In this document: piece after piece, positions 45,916 through 59,571 of the stretch
Layout of the letters: every line of letters begins with the position of its first letter
Numbering within the stretch: position 1 is the first letter of the stretch
From: Callaeas wilsoni
Taxonomy: Eukaryota; Chordata; Aves; Passeriformes; Callaeidae
Direction of reading: 5' to 3'
Length of the DNA: 64,000 nucleotides
Assembly (NCBI GenBank): GCA_013398955.1
Contig: VWPU01011829.1
Span: forward strand, 1 to 64,000
Program-made: the position numbers and the translations under genes
The notes under the pieces: model-generated
The model's input: the letters and a program-made list of their open reading frames with translations, nothing else
What the model was told of the DNA's origin: nothing
Database searches by the model: none

Positions 45916-46857
45916 ATTGACAATGGCGCGCTCCTCGGAACAAAGAGAACGACACCTTGAGAATAAGAAATGTGTGTTTGCAACCCCTCCATATTTTACT
46001 GGCGACAAAAGTTCTCTGACTTCATGCTTTCTCCGTACAAAAAAAACCTACAGGGAAAGCTGTGCCATTAAAATCATAGGAGAATCAAGAGTGCACTAAG
46101 AGCCCATTATTGCTGCTAATGAGGCTGATACCGCTGCGTCGAGTTGCTTTTTGGCGGCTGCTGCTCCACAATGGAGGCAGCCTGATGGACTCAGATCCGA
46201 TTGTCAAACACCCGGAAGGCAGCACAGGGAGGTCACGGGTCTGTGCGGCATCAGACACATGGGGAAAGCCAGGAGAAGAAAGATCCTTTGGAAAATAGGG
46301 AGTATGCAAATACCTTTGTCTTAGCAGAATAAGTGCCTGACAGAAGAAAGCTCTGCTATTAAACCCCAGGGTTGCTCCTGTGCTCCACCCAGGTCTCTGC
46401 AGCCTATTCCAACCTCCCTCAGCCGCTGCAATGGAGCAGGAGGATGACGTAAAGGAGCTTTCAGAGCCAAGTGTCACCATTTCCCATGAACAACCTGAGG
46501 TACGGCGCACACACACATCCACATCCACCCAACCTGTGCAGCTCCCAGCTCAGCGGAAAACTGCGCAGTTTAAAATACGACAATCATAACTTCACATTTT
46601 CAGATGGCACCATTTGTTACAGGATGGGTGTCTGCCGCGTGTTTTATCTTCTGCAGATGGAAAATTTATAGCGGCTCTTGAAAACGTTCCTGAGAAATTC
46701 AAGGAACTCTCTGGCAACTTCTAGGGTAAAGCAGCTCCCATAAATTCCTGCCCGGTGACACAAACGCGGCGGTGCTGGGTGAGGGGGAGTAGGGTTCTCC
46801 CAAGCACAGGTGACCGACCGCACTCATAAACAGCACACACAAAGTAGATTAACCAAC

Positions 46858-47492
46858 TGTTTTTGGGTGATTCTATGATAATACTGTATTCTCTATCGCC
46901 TGTTTGATTTCTAGTGTACTTTTAAATTATAAAGGGGGGAGAAAGAAGCTGAGAGAACTCTTCAACGCGGCCAGCTTGACCTTACAATTAGAATGTTTTG
47001 CATTCTTTTCTCTCCCGATTCTCACAACATTTGTTGGTTAGAGGACTTTTGCTCTCTAGTCTCTTCGGCTTTTAGCGGAAAAGGGACTGTGATCTGCCTT
47101 AGCGGCTTCTTTTCCTTTTTAGACTGTTTTTAGCTTGCTTTTCATCTGAGACCAGCTCCCATCTCCGGACCTGCTCGGCGGGCCCTTCCAAGGGGGATCG
47201 TCGGACCCGGCCTGGCCCAGCGTAGGACTGCAGGTTTTACCTACAGAAAGAACTCTAAAATCCATAGTCCTCTTTTAGGGGACAGGGGAGGGGGTTTCAA
47301 TATCCTTTTTTCCCGTAACAGCGGGAGTCTCTATTTGTTAAATAGTTTTTTTCACTCTCACTCGAGAAATTATTTTCCCGAACCCGTGGGGGAGGTGCTG
47401 CCGGGGCCTGCTTGCCTGGCAGGCAGGAGAGAGAGAGAGAGAGACGCCCCTCTCGGGTTGTTTCCTCCTGGATTTGTGTCCAAACCAGCACA
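46858..47492 (+). mobile_element. Solo LTR, copy 2 of the same family
   Basis: It starts TGTTTTTGGGTGATTC, aligned base for base with copy 1, and ends CCAGCACA. CCAAC (or ACCAAC) flanks it at 46853-46857 and 47493-47497, giving a 5- or 6-bp duplication. Compared with copy 1 it has scattered substitutions and small gaps. The AATAAA of copy 1 is missing here because TTAAATAAATAG has become TTAAATAG. It is antisense to LRP1B and has no internal retroviral genes. Confidence 0.85.
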
Positions 47493-49321
47493 CCAACGGA
47501 GGCATCGCCCTGCGGGAAAGCCTACACTGAACCCGGTATTCCTGTTTCCACTGGAAGAGTAAGACAGGACAAGCATTGCTGTGCCAGGCAGGTCACTGAA
47601 CTGATATAACGGACTATTGGATCATACTTGCTACAAAAATATTGCTATTTATACCCAAAGCACGACTCAAAACTGGAAAAAAAAAAGAATCCATAAATGT
47701 CTAAGTTCATATTAAAGATACTGATGTCTCCCAGAATTCCAGAAATCCCTTCACCTCCGGTTTTATTTTCCACAAATAAGGGGCACATACACATTGATAA
47801 GCAAGTATTTATTAGCTAAACTTACAATTTAATTCCATATTTAAATGAAGTAACTTCCGATTAAATTATTTGTATTCATTCTTTAAACATTCAGACAGCA
47901 AATATAAGAGGTGGGTAATGATAAAAATCTGTGGAAAAAAAGAAAAACTGAGGAAAAAACAACTAGTAGAACAACAAAAATCTCAAGAGATCTGGTAAGG
48001 TGACAATTACAGCTGAAAAATAAAAAAGCTAATGTATTTCCATGATCTCCCATCTCCTGCAAGAATTACTGTATCTCTCGATACAATCTATTTTTTTCTT
48101 CCTTTAATGAAATGCTGTTCAAAAGCCCTTCAAGAAGAACAACTGGATGCAGCTGCAATATTCTTTAGATTTTTAAAAAGAGATGAGATGACCTGATTGA
48201 AAAATGCTGGTCAGTAACAATAGTTTTGTCCCATCTTTCTCTCTTCTTTTTTTTTTTTCCCCAAAGGAGAAAAGTGCTCCCTGACTGAGAAAAGAGTGGG
48301 CACAAAGCATGTTCTCCTAATCACTCAGAGGTAACAGGTCCCAGCTGAGCTCTACCAGGCAACAAGCTTTCTATTTTCTTTCAAAGAAAAGGAAGTAGAC
48401 CTCATTTAGAGAATTTAGAAGTTGGATGATTTTTTTATTCCCCCTTGTGAATAGAAATGGCTGCAAAATAGGCTGACTAATGCTGCAGCAGCTCTTCAGA
48501 GCCATACTGGGTTTATTGTGCAAGAGAAGGAGAACTTGGTACCTCTTCTGCAGGAAACAAACACGTGTGGACACCCAGGGGCTCTTCTCAAATTGGTCAG
48601 CACTCCTAATTCTACAGTAAGTATTAATAAACCTAAGTTTTGATCTGTTGAAAGTTGTTTCTAATGAATCATCAAAGTTGTTTTTTTTTTATTTCAGAAC
48701 AGATGAGAGAGATAGTTCTATCCTTGTTTCAAATACGATAATCTGCAAGGAAAATAAAAAAGCCAATGGATAATTTGGGCTGGTATCCCTTGACCCTGAC
48801 AAGAAATGACACAGAACACAGAGCCTGGGGTTTATTTCAATTTCATTATTTAATGACTGGAGCCTGTCAGTCAGAAGTAAATATGTTAATAAAATCAACT
48901 CAGGTGCAAGGGGGGATTAGGACTCCTTTCTCTGTGTGGGACTGCAGTGGCCAAAGGTTATTGTTGAGAATATTAAAACTAAAAGATGCTGATAAAACAG
49001 CTTAGTATGTTTAGCAGCTGCTGCACAAACACAATAATCATTTCCACACTGAGCACAGAATCGATACAGAGAATTACTTCCAAATGCCTCCCAGGGTGTT
49101 CTCAATGTCACCAGGGAAGGTCTGTCTGAAATCCCAGAGTCATCATCCCAGCCCCTCTCCTGCTCCCTGCCCTCCCTGACACTTTTTCCACCTCTGAAAA
49201 TTCTGTTTGACATCCTGCTCTTCTTCAACTGCACTTCTTCATCTGCCCCGTTCCATCTCTCCATCCCATAGTGTGAACACAAGGGGTATCAGCAGAATTA
49301 ATTATAAATTAGGCTGCTCCA

Positions 49322-49505
49322 TGAAAAAACACAACAGAACAAAAACAACAAAAAAACCCCAAACAAACAAACAAAAAACCAACCAAACAACAAACAAAAA
49401 AAAACCCCAAAAAACCTCAACCAAACGAACAAAAAGAAAACAACAAAAAACCCTTCAAAACACCAAACCAAACCAAACCATTCAACCAACCAAAGAAAAG
49501 AAAGA
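49322..49505. repeat. A/C-only low-complexity tract, (CAAA)n/(CCAAA)n-like
   Basis: About 180 bp composed almost wholly of A and C, with units such as CAAA, CCAAA and AACCAAACC. It accounts for open frames of 153 and 78 codons on the two strands, which are not genes. Confidence 0.92.
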
Positions 49506-52287
49506 CAAATTTTGTCCAGAAGACTTTCAATCATCTTTTCTTTTTCCTCTCCACCTCCTCTTCAATTTAATAAAAAAAAAAAAAAAATCTGTGGCCAGTT
49601 TCTACCCCTCTCTCCAGGTTTGCAATTCGGTATTTTTTTTTTTCTTTCAAAATGTTGCTTTCCAGTAAACAATTTGAATTTTTTCTTAACTTTGTAAGCT
49701 TAAGTTCTTTGTAGTTACTAACAGAACTTCTAGGTCCTCTTGTTATTTTGTCTGAGTCTTTTATTTTTGAGTCTCTGTGTCTACCATATCTTCTCAGCTT
49801 TTAAAGAATTTATTTTATGCATTTTTATGCATGTTTTTCAAATCAATATGCTGCACTTTAAAAATCTACAGCTCAGTGTTCTGCGCATCCCAAAGCAAAG
49901 CACCAAGAGCCAACAAGTCAACCAAATAAGAACAGTAATTACAGAATTAATCTAGTTTTACTTTTGACTTGAAGTAAACTAAAGCAAAAATAATGTGGTA
50001 AAAAACTCCACAGAAGTTGTTTTTTGGGGATTTTTTTTGCATGAGTAAATTCTACTAAAGTAAGTTGAAAAAATAAGAAAATGAGATATTAAAAGAGAAT
50101 GAGTAATTGAGTGGAAAATCAGCGGATATCTACACAAAGAAAAGGAAATGGAAAGGGCTATAGTACCTGGGCAGGGATAGTGTGCAGACACCTGTGACTA
50201 ATATCTAACACTTTGCTAGGATAACTACTATAATCCATGTTTCATCCTTGAGGAAAAAAATAAAAAATAAACAAACCCTCCCACCCTTTCCATGCTATGC
50301 TGAAATATTTAATTGCCAGCTCTAAACTGTTTGCAACAGCTCCTTCCTTAAGATCAGAGTTTAAAAAAAAAAAAAAATAAAGCCTCAAACATATTATCTC
50401 AGGTGGCACGATAAAAAAAAAAAAAAGTCTTTTAAAAAAATAGTTATAAGCTCTGGTAAAAATCTTTAAGACTCCTGGATAACTTTAAGTCTCTTCATAT
50501 AACCATATCTTTTCTCTTTTTATAGATTTTTGCTCTCCTGCATCTGAATCATGCTGCAAGCAGTACAGAAAGAAAATCAGGAAAATACTAAACAGAAATC
50601 CAATGTGAGGAACAACAGCAGCTGCAGCAATAATGCAAGTTCTGATGTTTAAGTTTCAATAACCTTTTAAAAGATGGAGAACACGTTCACTTGCTTGAAC
50701 ATCATTAACTCTAAGATCACATTAGAAGAGCTATACAAGGCAGCAATTATTGTTGAAGATACAATAGTGGTCCTGGAAAATGAGTAGAGATAAGGAAAGA
50801 AAGATGCTCTCTGGGAAGATCTAGTACACAATTTGAGTTCTAGTGTGAAAACGTCTGTTTTGATGACTCTTCAGCCAATCCCATGCAAGTTTATGGTTAA
50901 AGCAATGTTTATTGTTGGTATAAATCTGCTTTTCTACACCTCTGTCCAACTGAGTTTCTAAATCAGAGGTATAAAAAGTACAATTTCTCAGCCAGTAACT
51001 TCCCTCTGTTAGGCTCTGTGCAGGCTCCTGAGCTTTTACTGTCACAGAGACTTTGAAAGCTCTGCATGGTACAGACTCATGAGTCAAGGCAGAAAGCCTG
51101 GGTTTTCCCAAACAGCTGTAAATTCAATATTACTTTAGGAGATTAAGATTTAGATTGGAGTGTGATTTTTTTTTTCCTCACAGAACACCCTGTCCCTTAT
51201 GGCTGGAATGGAAAAATGGCATTGACCATCCAGCAGCAAGTGTCAGCTGGAATATTCTCATAACCCTAAAAAATAAGGGGCTGGACAAGCCCATGAAAAG
51301 AGGTTGAGATAGAGGTGGATTAGGACTAGAAGGAAAGGCGATTTAGAGGATAAAAATGACAACTTGAACAGTCAGAAAAAAGATGCAGCTGGCAGAGGAG
51401 GCAGTTTACACATGGACGTGCAATCAGAACCCTGTAGTGTGCTGATACCTGCCCAGTGCCTCCTCACAACACGAGCACATCATCAAAAATCCCTCCAGGA
51501 ATCTCCTCTGCTAGGATTTGAGGCTTGGGACAGCGGCAGTGCTCGGTGTGACAGCTGGGATCCTCTGGGGAGTCACAAAAGGCAGCCCTTGAGCAGGAGC
51601 AGAGTGCCAGGGCCCGGGGCTGGTGCCCAGCTCTCCCGGACACCACAGGAGCTGCAAAGAGCAGATGACACCAAAGGCTCCACATGCACAGGGCTTTTGT
51701 CAGTCTCTCCCTGAGGACTGTCACCCATCCTGAGGAGAACTCTTATGGCCCTCATTCCAAGCTGCTCTTGCTTTTCCCCTGGTATTTCAGGAATACTAAA
51801 TGCCAATTTTTCCTTTTCCTGCCCCTGAGGATCTTAAACCCCCAATGTTACGTTTTTCTGCACATTTCTTTTTTTCTTCATTTGGCTTGTGGTGCAACTG
51901 GCTCTAGCCTAGACTCATGACCTGCTTTTCTAACAACTTCTTTAGTTTTAATTTATTTTATCGAAGAATAGGTTTTCCTTAAATATGGACATCTGTACTT
52001 CACACTTGACATGAAATCCTGGAACAAATAAAAATACCCATCCTACCCAAGAAGAGATGAGTGCGAAGATCCAGCTTTTACCAGGAAAAGCTGCTGCCTC
52101 TACAAGTTCCTCTTTGTCATTGGATTTCAAACCAAGAAGCCTAAATCACTAAATATTATAATAGATGATTTTCTTTTTCTTATTTGATATTTAATTTTGG
52201 TAGCTTTCTTGTAAAGCTTTGTGTTTAATTGGTATCTAAGCTTAAAAAGAACACAGAAATATTTTTTAAAACACTACTAAATAATTC

Positions 52288-52350
52288 TAAAGGTTAGACT
52301 CAATAGTCTTAGAGGTCTTTTCCAACCTTAGTGATTCTATTATTCTATAC
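52288..52350 (+). mobile_element. CR1 LINE 3' terminal remnant
   Basis: Only the terminal 60 bp or so remain: GGTTAGACTCAATAG, AGAGGTCTTTTCCAACCTTA and GTGATTCTATTATTCTAT. The last part shows the octamer-like end typical of CR1. It is antisense to LRP1B. Confidence 0.75.
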
Positions 52351-55055
52351 TACATCATGTTAGAACTCCTTTTACTATATAACATTTTGCTTATATTTTT
52401 CCTTGTGGTAAGATATTTTCCCAGTTGGTGTCACTAGAATAATTATCTTCTACTAAGACAAGTGTCCTTTGTTCTGAGATGGTATTTTGGGTTTAGTTTT
52501 AATAATTATGCAGGCCACAAGTTGAGGTCCTTGCAATAAAATCTCAGGTACTGTGGTAGTTTCTACAGAAGCCTCACCAGCAAAAAATACATTTTCCCAT
52601 AAAAGATTATTATAACTCATTATCTACATGTTTCTGAATTTTGGTTTTTCTTTGGACAATGAACACTTTGAAAAAAAATAATTCTGTGGAGTAAATATTT
52701 CAAAATGTGTAATGTACGATTCCCTGTGGCTACTCGACATAGATATAAGCTTATTATACAAATTATTATTTTTTTGCCAGTAACTCAGGGCAGAATTCCC
52801 TTTAACTGTAATTTATCCTTTTTCTTACTGATGCATGAATAACTCAATTTCTCTTATGCTGAAAATATAGCAGAGATGCACCTCTATTAAAAAAAGCAGC
52901 AGGTATTTTTTCTTGATGGTATTGAATGTAGGTAGGGGGCAGATTTAACATATAATCAGAATCCTCTTTTACAGATGTGGATTTTTAACAGACTCCCTTT
53001 TAAAGTTGGTACTCTCTGATGAGGCATATTGGATCTACCAAAAATTGAAGTGTGAAGTGTTAATTAACAGAGGTGATGCTAATGAAATATAAATATTCTA
53101 GCAGCTAAACGATAAAGAAAATGACTTTCAGATAATTTTTGGATCATGCTTGGCAGTACCACATTAAATTGTGCTGTACTTTCAAATTGCCCTTTTGCTT
53201 GCCTAGATGTCTGATAGCAGCTTAATTGGTAGCTTACATCCAGTGAGAAAACATAATTTCTTCTACTTTTCTTACTTCTATTTCTTAAAATGTTACTTGC
53301 ATTAAAAGTTCCTTGCTAGTTTGGTGTTTGCAGCCTAGAAACTGAGAAGTTTGGCCCAAGCTCCAAATGGTTGGGACTGAAGATGAATGAGGAAAACAGG
53401 AAGAAGCACAACCAGAAGAAAAATTATCAGGAAGGTACACAAAGCGCACATTTTCCTTCTCCTTTCTTCCCATTCACACAAAAACCTGTTCTGACATTAA
53501 AGGAAATCATCGCAGCCAAGGAAAGGGTCCTCGCTGCTTCTGAGAAATGAGACTGTCTGAATTTGGGACAAATGAGCAAATCTAAGGCATTTCAGTATCA
53601 TTTCAAGAGGACTAAGAACACTCCTTAATTTTATTTGCGAAAATTCGCCAACTTTGCTAAAAACTACAAAAAATTATATATCACCTTGGTTTTCCTTTGG
53701 TCCATCAGAAGCAGTGAAAAGTGAAACCACTTCAGCAAGTTCACTTTTCCAACTGCTAAAATTTATGCCAGTATTTTACAATCTAAAGGAATTTTTTAAT
53801 GTACCATTAATGGCCATTTTATTTTCAAATGGAAATGGTGAAGGCTCGTCAAACTTATACTCCTGGGAACAATTCTGAACTAAAACAGGGATGATCGGAA
53901 GAGACAACATAAATATTTCATCTCTAATTTCTTCAAATAATTGATAAATATCTCTATGAGTTGATCACAGTAATTGTTAAGAGTGCTTTATAATGAGCTC
54001 AGTAGCATCATGCCCATAATATGCCAATAAAAAAATTCTCTACCCTTAGATCAAAACCCAGAAATTAAGATTTATGCTTAATAGTAATTAAGGAGGAACT
54101 AAGGGATCTTACCCTGCTTGTTCAAAAATGGCCACTATCACTTTGAGTTAATAAATGTTTACCTCTGTACTGGTTCCAGTAGATTACTGAATGAAGAAAA
54201 CTGAATATTTGATCATTTTCAGTTTTTAATTGAATATTCATTTTGCATTTTGTCCAACTCTTTGGCAGATATACTAAATCAAAATTCCTGCTGGAGTTCT
54301 ACTGAGTGTGCTTAATTGATAACAGGGGCTAATTAAATTTACAACTTCTATGCATATTAATTCTCCATTTTTATTTTGGCACTCTGAAATTCCATCAAGC
54401 TCCTATTAAAAAAGGATGCAAACATGGGTATGTAGCCGTTTCTGTTGCTTAGTGTACATGTGGAGTTTCAAAGCACAGAACTTAGAACTTATAATAAAAT
54501 GGAAACCTTTTGAACTCACTTGGAATATAAAAGACAACCTCAAAAAGCCTGACTTTTCTGAACCTGCAGTGATCAAAGCTGTGGTTTACTTAGTAAAGAC
54601 AATTATTTATTTTTTTTTTTAGATCAAGATACATATTATCATATATTAAAAGCCTTAGGGATATGTTTTAGTGTACAATATTCACCTTGCAGTTTCCCTA
54701 CGCAATTCACAAGAAAATATAATGCGCAGTTGTCACTAGAAGTGAATGATGGATGCTTTCTGGATTGACCCAACTAAAACCAAAACATTTTGTGATTTTG
54801 CCCTCCAAAGTTTGTCCCCATGTGATTTTTAATCTAACTTTGTATGCCATGAGATTCAGAAAAACTTCCCAATCTGTGGATTTGTCCTTAGACTGCACTC
54901 AAAGTTGGTGGTTGAATTATTTTTTCTGTATTGATCTGAGGCTTCTTGTGAACAGAAGAATTCAATGAAGAGGGCCACATCTGTATTGCTATAATTGTCA
55001 CAATCACTCTCATTTTGCAGCCACAGCTCTGATTGCACAAGTTTCTACTGGATAA

Positions 55056-55092
55056 ATATATATATATATATTTATATATGTATATTTTTTTT
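55056..55092. repeat. (TA)n microsatellite, interrupted
   Basis: About 35 bp of alternating T and A with a few interruptions, followed by a poly-T run. Confidence 0.88.
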
Positions 55093-56158
55093 TCCCCAAA
55101 AGCTCATGCCTGTTTGATATCAGCATCATCTCACACCATCTCGAAGGAAAGAAAAATTACAAAGACCAGAAAGGACAATGAACTCTTGGGTTCAGAGCAG
55201 TAGAAGGATTCCCTCCCACTGGTGCTGTACATTTGGCCACCCAACACTACATTCCAAATCTGGGATTATATTACTCACACAAGAAGCTGAGATATTTGAC
55301 GGCAGTGTAGGGGAGGGGGAAAAAAAAAATTGTAGGGTGAATGAGAGATTCAATTGTCTTTGGAATATTTTGCCCTTTATCTTCCTATTTCAAAAGATAT
55401 TTTCTTTGCATTAAAAAAATATTGTAAGTACTACAGCACCCCAAAGCAAAGAGATGTTTTCAAAACTGATTTAGACCATTAAATTCAATTAACTACTTTA
55501 TCTGAAGTCAAAGAAAAGTGGCTTTGACAACCAATAATAAAACTTGGATCTTTCAGAATGTTGTGTTAATAAGACTTGAATTTGATGGATGAATTTCGTT
55601 GACCTCACCTTTTGCATTGTGGGGATGTCATAAACAGCACTCAGCAAATGTGCTCGTTGAAGAGAGGAGTGAATGTGGATACATTGGCTCTTACTGGCAC
55701 ATCATTGCTTTGTTAGATTTCACTTTAATTTTTGAAATCCTGATGCACTTCAGGTCACTGATAATAACCAAGAGTCGTTCCCAAAGGATTTCTCACAGTG
55801 CAACCCCAGTGAACTCATTCTGCTGTCTATTATCCACTCCAGATGTGTGCCACTAAATAAGCTGAGATTTATAGCCTTTGGGCTATAAGTGGAAAATAAA
55901 AATAAATAAACTACGTATTTTTCCACATGATAAATTATATCTAATTTCAGGAAGACCTTCATTACTGCTAAGATTCTACAAGCATATGGCAAAATATACA
56001 ACTGTTTGTCAAAACAGCTGTTTCCTTTCTTGGAAAGGATGAGGCCCACCCTGTGGCAGCCCCCGAATTAGGCAGCAGTAATAAGTTGTAGTAGAAATCC
56101 TTCTGCTAAAATTCACTCTTTCACAAGAGAAACTAAGTGAGGACCAGGCAAATGGACA

Positions 56159-56186
56159 AGGAGGAGGAGGAGGAGAAGGAGGAGGA
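56159..56186. repeat. (GGA)n polypurine tract
   Basis: Tandem GGA/GAA triplets on the plus strand, with only G and A for about 28 bases. Confidence 0.9.
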
Positions 56187-58415
56187 TTTTCCCTCTGGCT
56201 CAGAGCGAGCTGCCGCCAGCTCCTCTGGGACTTTGCACAAATCCTCCCTGACCTGAGGGATGGCACCAGAGCAGAGCACGAGGCTTGACCTCACTCATCC
56301 AACTCCATCTGTCAGCGTGAGCAGTCTCGAGTCTTAACACACAGAGTCTGATGAGGGCTGTGGGTCCTGCAGCTGTGAAGAAGTGTAAGAAGACATTTGG
56401 TGTGGATCTCTTCTGTGCCTGGCCTGGTTATAATTATTGATTGCATTACTAGGAGCTAATAGATAACAAACAACACGGCCATGGTATGGCCATGGAGGAA
56501 AAAATTCGTGGTTATGGAGGTCATGCAGGAAAAAACATAAAATTTCTCAAAATGGATGAAAGAAATTCATAAAATTAGGCAGATAAAGGAGATCCAGATG
56601 CAACACTGTGGGAGATGCTTATCTTCCCAAAACAAAGGGCACACACGCCTTGTCTCCCCACCAGCCCTTTTTCTAATATTTTCCCCAAACAATGACTCCT
56701 GGCTCCAGGCAGAGATTGGATTCTTGGCCAGATGGACCTTTGCAGAGAAGTTAGGGTCAGAATTAAAAGGAAAAGTTTCTCCCGTTGCCTTCTAATCCCC
56801 CTTACATTTACCTTTCTCGGTTACAGTACATAAAGCTATTGAATTAGCCAATAAAGGCCAAGTATTAAAGCTATTATTTCTGCTCTTCTGAAGTTACACT
56901 TGAGAATAGAAGGCTTGGAAGAAGTTCTGCTTGATCCTTAGGGGGAGAAAAGGCTTATTTATAAAAAGTAACAGATGTAGCTAGATGAAAAGAAGCCAAC
57001 CACACCACTTAAAAAAAAAAAAAAGAAAAGAGAGAGTAATCCTTCACTCAGCAAAAAAATGGATACTTGCAATATGTGAAGATGCTATTAAAATACTTCT
57101 GATATTTTCAAGTTAAAAAATGACTTTGCTCATAAGTAAACTGAATTTTCGGGGGGAAAAAAAAAAAAAAAATCACCAAATCACTAAATCATTTGGGCAG
57201 GGTTTTTCAGACAATCATGAATGTGGAAGGCTTCTGTAGTTTTAGCAATAAATGTGTCTTTGTTTTCTTCTCATATTATAATTCTTATATTCGTTAAATG
57301 AGCTTTAAACATCTCAGTTTCTATTTGAAAATGTTTGTTCTGCATCAGATAATTTGCACTAGTAGGCCACGGTAGTGCATGCAATTCCCTGCTGTGCCCT
57401 TACAATGTATACCCAAGAAGAATTTAGGCTGAATTCAAATGGTGGGGACGAGAACAGAATGACACAGGGGTGACAAATGATTGCCCTTCCTGCTCTCTGG
57501 GCAAGTTTACAGCCAGATTTGGAAAGACATTTCTTTTTGCACGGGGCTGTACAACTACCAGGGTGTAGCAGCACACCTCCTAACAAGAGCCTTGTGGCTT
57601 ATAAACCTTAACATATGAGGTTATTTTAATTCCTTCATCTAAAAGCAATTCTCCCAGGTGGCTTCTAAAGACCGAGATAACTTATTTTTGTGTGACAGAG
57701 AAGCAGTGAGGAAGCGTAATATTTTATTGATGATTTGGAAAAGTCATCAGCGAGCTGCAATTTGTATTCTAACGAACATGAACTGTGTTGTTGCCATCCC
57801 TTAAAATAACTTATCAACCAGCCAAAATTATCCTAACTTTGGTCTCTTAAATTCCACCACACATCCATAGCAAGTAGAGCTCAATGGGCCTAATCTAACA
57901 CTATTTTTGCTAACAATTTGGTGAGCGATACAGAATTAATTCACAGCAGTATCACCAAAGACAGTGCTGGAGGAAATTCATGGTGCTAAGGATTAAAACC
58001 CAATGACAATGATTACCATAGGTATGGGGTTAGTATTTGCAAACTGCTTTCTGTATTTATATCCTTACAGGAATAATTAGGCTCGTTCTTGGAAAGAGTG
58101 AATAAAAGCCAAGAAGGACATAAGCATAAATGCATAAATAGCTGTGAAATACATAAGTACTGTGGGTTGACATTAGGAGGAACACAACAGCTATGTCCCT
58201 TGATTTTTAATAAACAAAGCATGTTGTGTAGCAATGGAAGAAACAGAAGAAACTTGAACAGCAGGACCAAAGGCTTGAGAAGAAAGCCTCTTCTATTGCT
58301 AATTCCAGGGTACTCAACTGCAGCAAAGGTTACCTATGCTGCATTCAGTGAAAATAAAAATCCATTTCCCTACATTCAATACCAATATGCCTTTCAGAAG
58401 TTGGGGGTTGACTTT

Positions 58416-58492
58416 CGGGGTTTTTTTGGGGCTTGGGTTTGGTTTTTTGGTTGGTTGGTTTGTTGGTTGGTTTTGTTTTGGTTTTTTTTGGT
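58416..58492. repeat. G/T-only low-complexity tract, (GGTT)n/(GTTT)n-like
   Basis: About 75 bp nearly all G and T, with repeated GGTTGGTT and GTTTTG units. In composition it is the complement of the A/C tract 9 kb away. Confidence 0.9.
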
Positions 58493-59553
58493 AGTAAAAC
58501 AGAAGAACATTAAGGACACTTGAAATACGACAGTAATGCCACTGTAAGTCTCCAGTTTCCTGCTCAGTTCTGGTCCTGTGTGAGCACCAGTGATAATCCT
58601 CTTCAAAAATTAAGAAACAACAAAAAACCTTGGTTGAAGCCATTACCCCTCTGAGCCTTTTTGATCAGAAGCCTCCAAAGGATAATATTAGCACAAGCTA
58701 TACATGTTTTTGTACAACAATTATTCAGGATTTAATGTTTATCTTCTGCATATTTACAATTTAGAATTGATCTGGGTGCTGGAGGTTATTTTCCTCTCAT
58801 ACAAACAACAAGTACAGTATCAACAGCTACACCCAAGGGAATAATACCTTCAGTAGGAAAGCCCAGGCCCATCCATTTTCTATAAGAGCTGAATGGGAAT
58901 GACTACTCAGAGTAATAGGTTTTAAAATGTTTTCTGAGATAAAGAAGCCGTATCCCAGTATTTTTTTTCTTTTTTTTTTTTCCATTGTGATTCTGTTAGG
59001 AAACAGGTAGGCAGCAATAATTCAGTACATAATTCCATTTACACACAGAATGCAGACTTGAGACTTCTTTGTGTAATTCAGGGCTCTGGAATTGTCGCAT
59101 TCGGTGTATCTTGCTAAAGCCTTGTATTATAGATAGAAAATGCAGAACAGTTGTTGAGTTTCCCATCCCTGGGGAAAGTGCAGGCACTGCAGATTTAGAG
59201 TGCTCTGTCTGCAGGCGGGAGAGTGCCAGCCAGAAGCTCTGTGCATCAGCTTTTCTCCTGGCCAAGGAAAAAGTGACCTTGTTCCTGTCCTTCTTAGCAG
59301 GTCTGAAAGACATGGAAGAAACTGCATGAGAAGTAGGCAGCAGCAGCAGAGGAGAGGAAGTGGATATTTCACCCCTTGGGGCTGCAACACAAATAAGACT
59401 GTAAATATATGCGTGTCTACCTTTCGCTGTGCTTTTTTCCCGGTATTTTTTCACATTCACCTTCCCTCTCCTGCCTTTCCTCCAAGGCAGGCTGTTCCTG
59501 TCTATCACCCTGCCATGGAACCAGGTGGCACTGACACGTAGGAGAAAGCAGAA

Positions 59554-59571
59554 GCAGCAGCAGCAGCAGCG
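59554..59571. repeat. (GCA)6 trinucleotide repeat
   Basis: Six tandem GCA triplets in non-coding sequence. Confidence 0.88.

Noticed and set aside
46085..46528. 147-codon minus-strand frame near the second solo LTR
   Set aside because: No domain, no splice context and a length within chance expectation for a GC-richer patch.
49207..49668. 153-codon Lys/Thr/Asn-rich frame
   Set aside because: It is produced by the A/C low-complexity tract.
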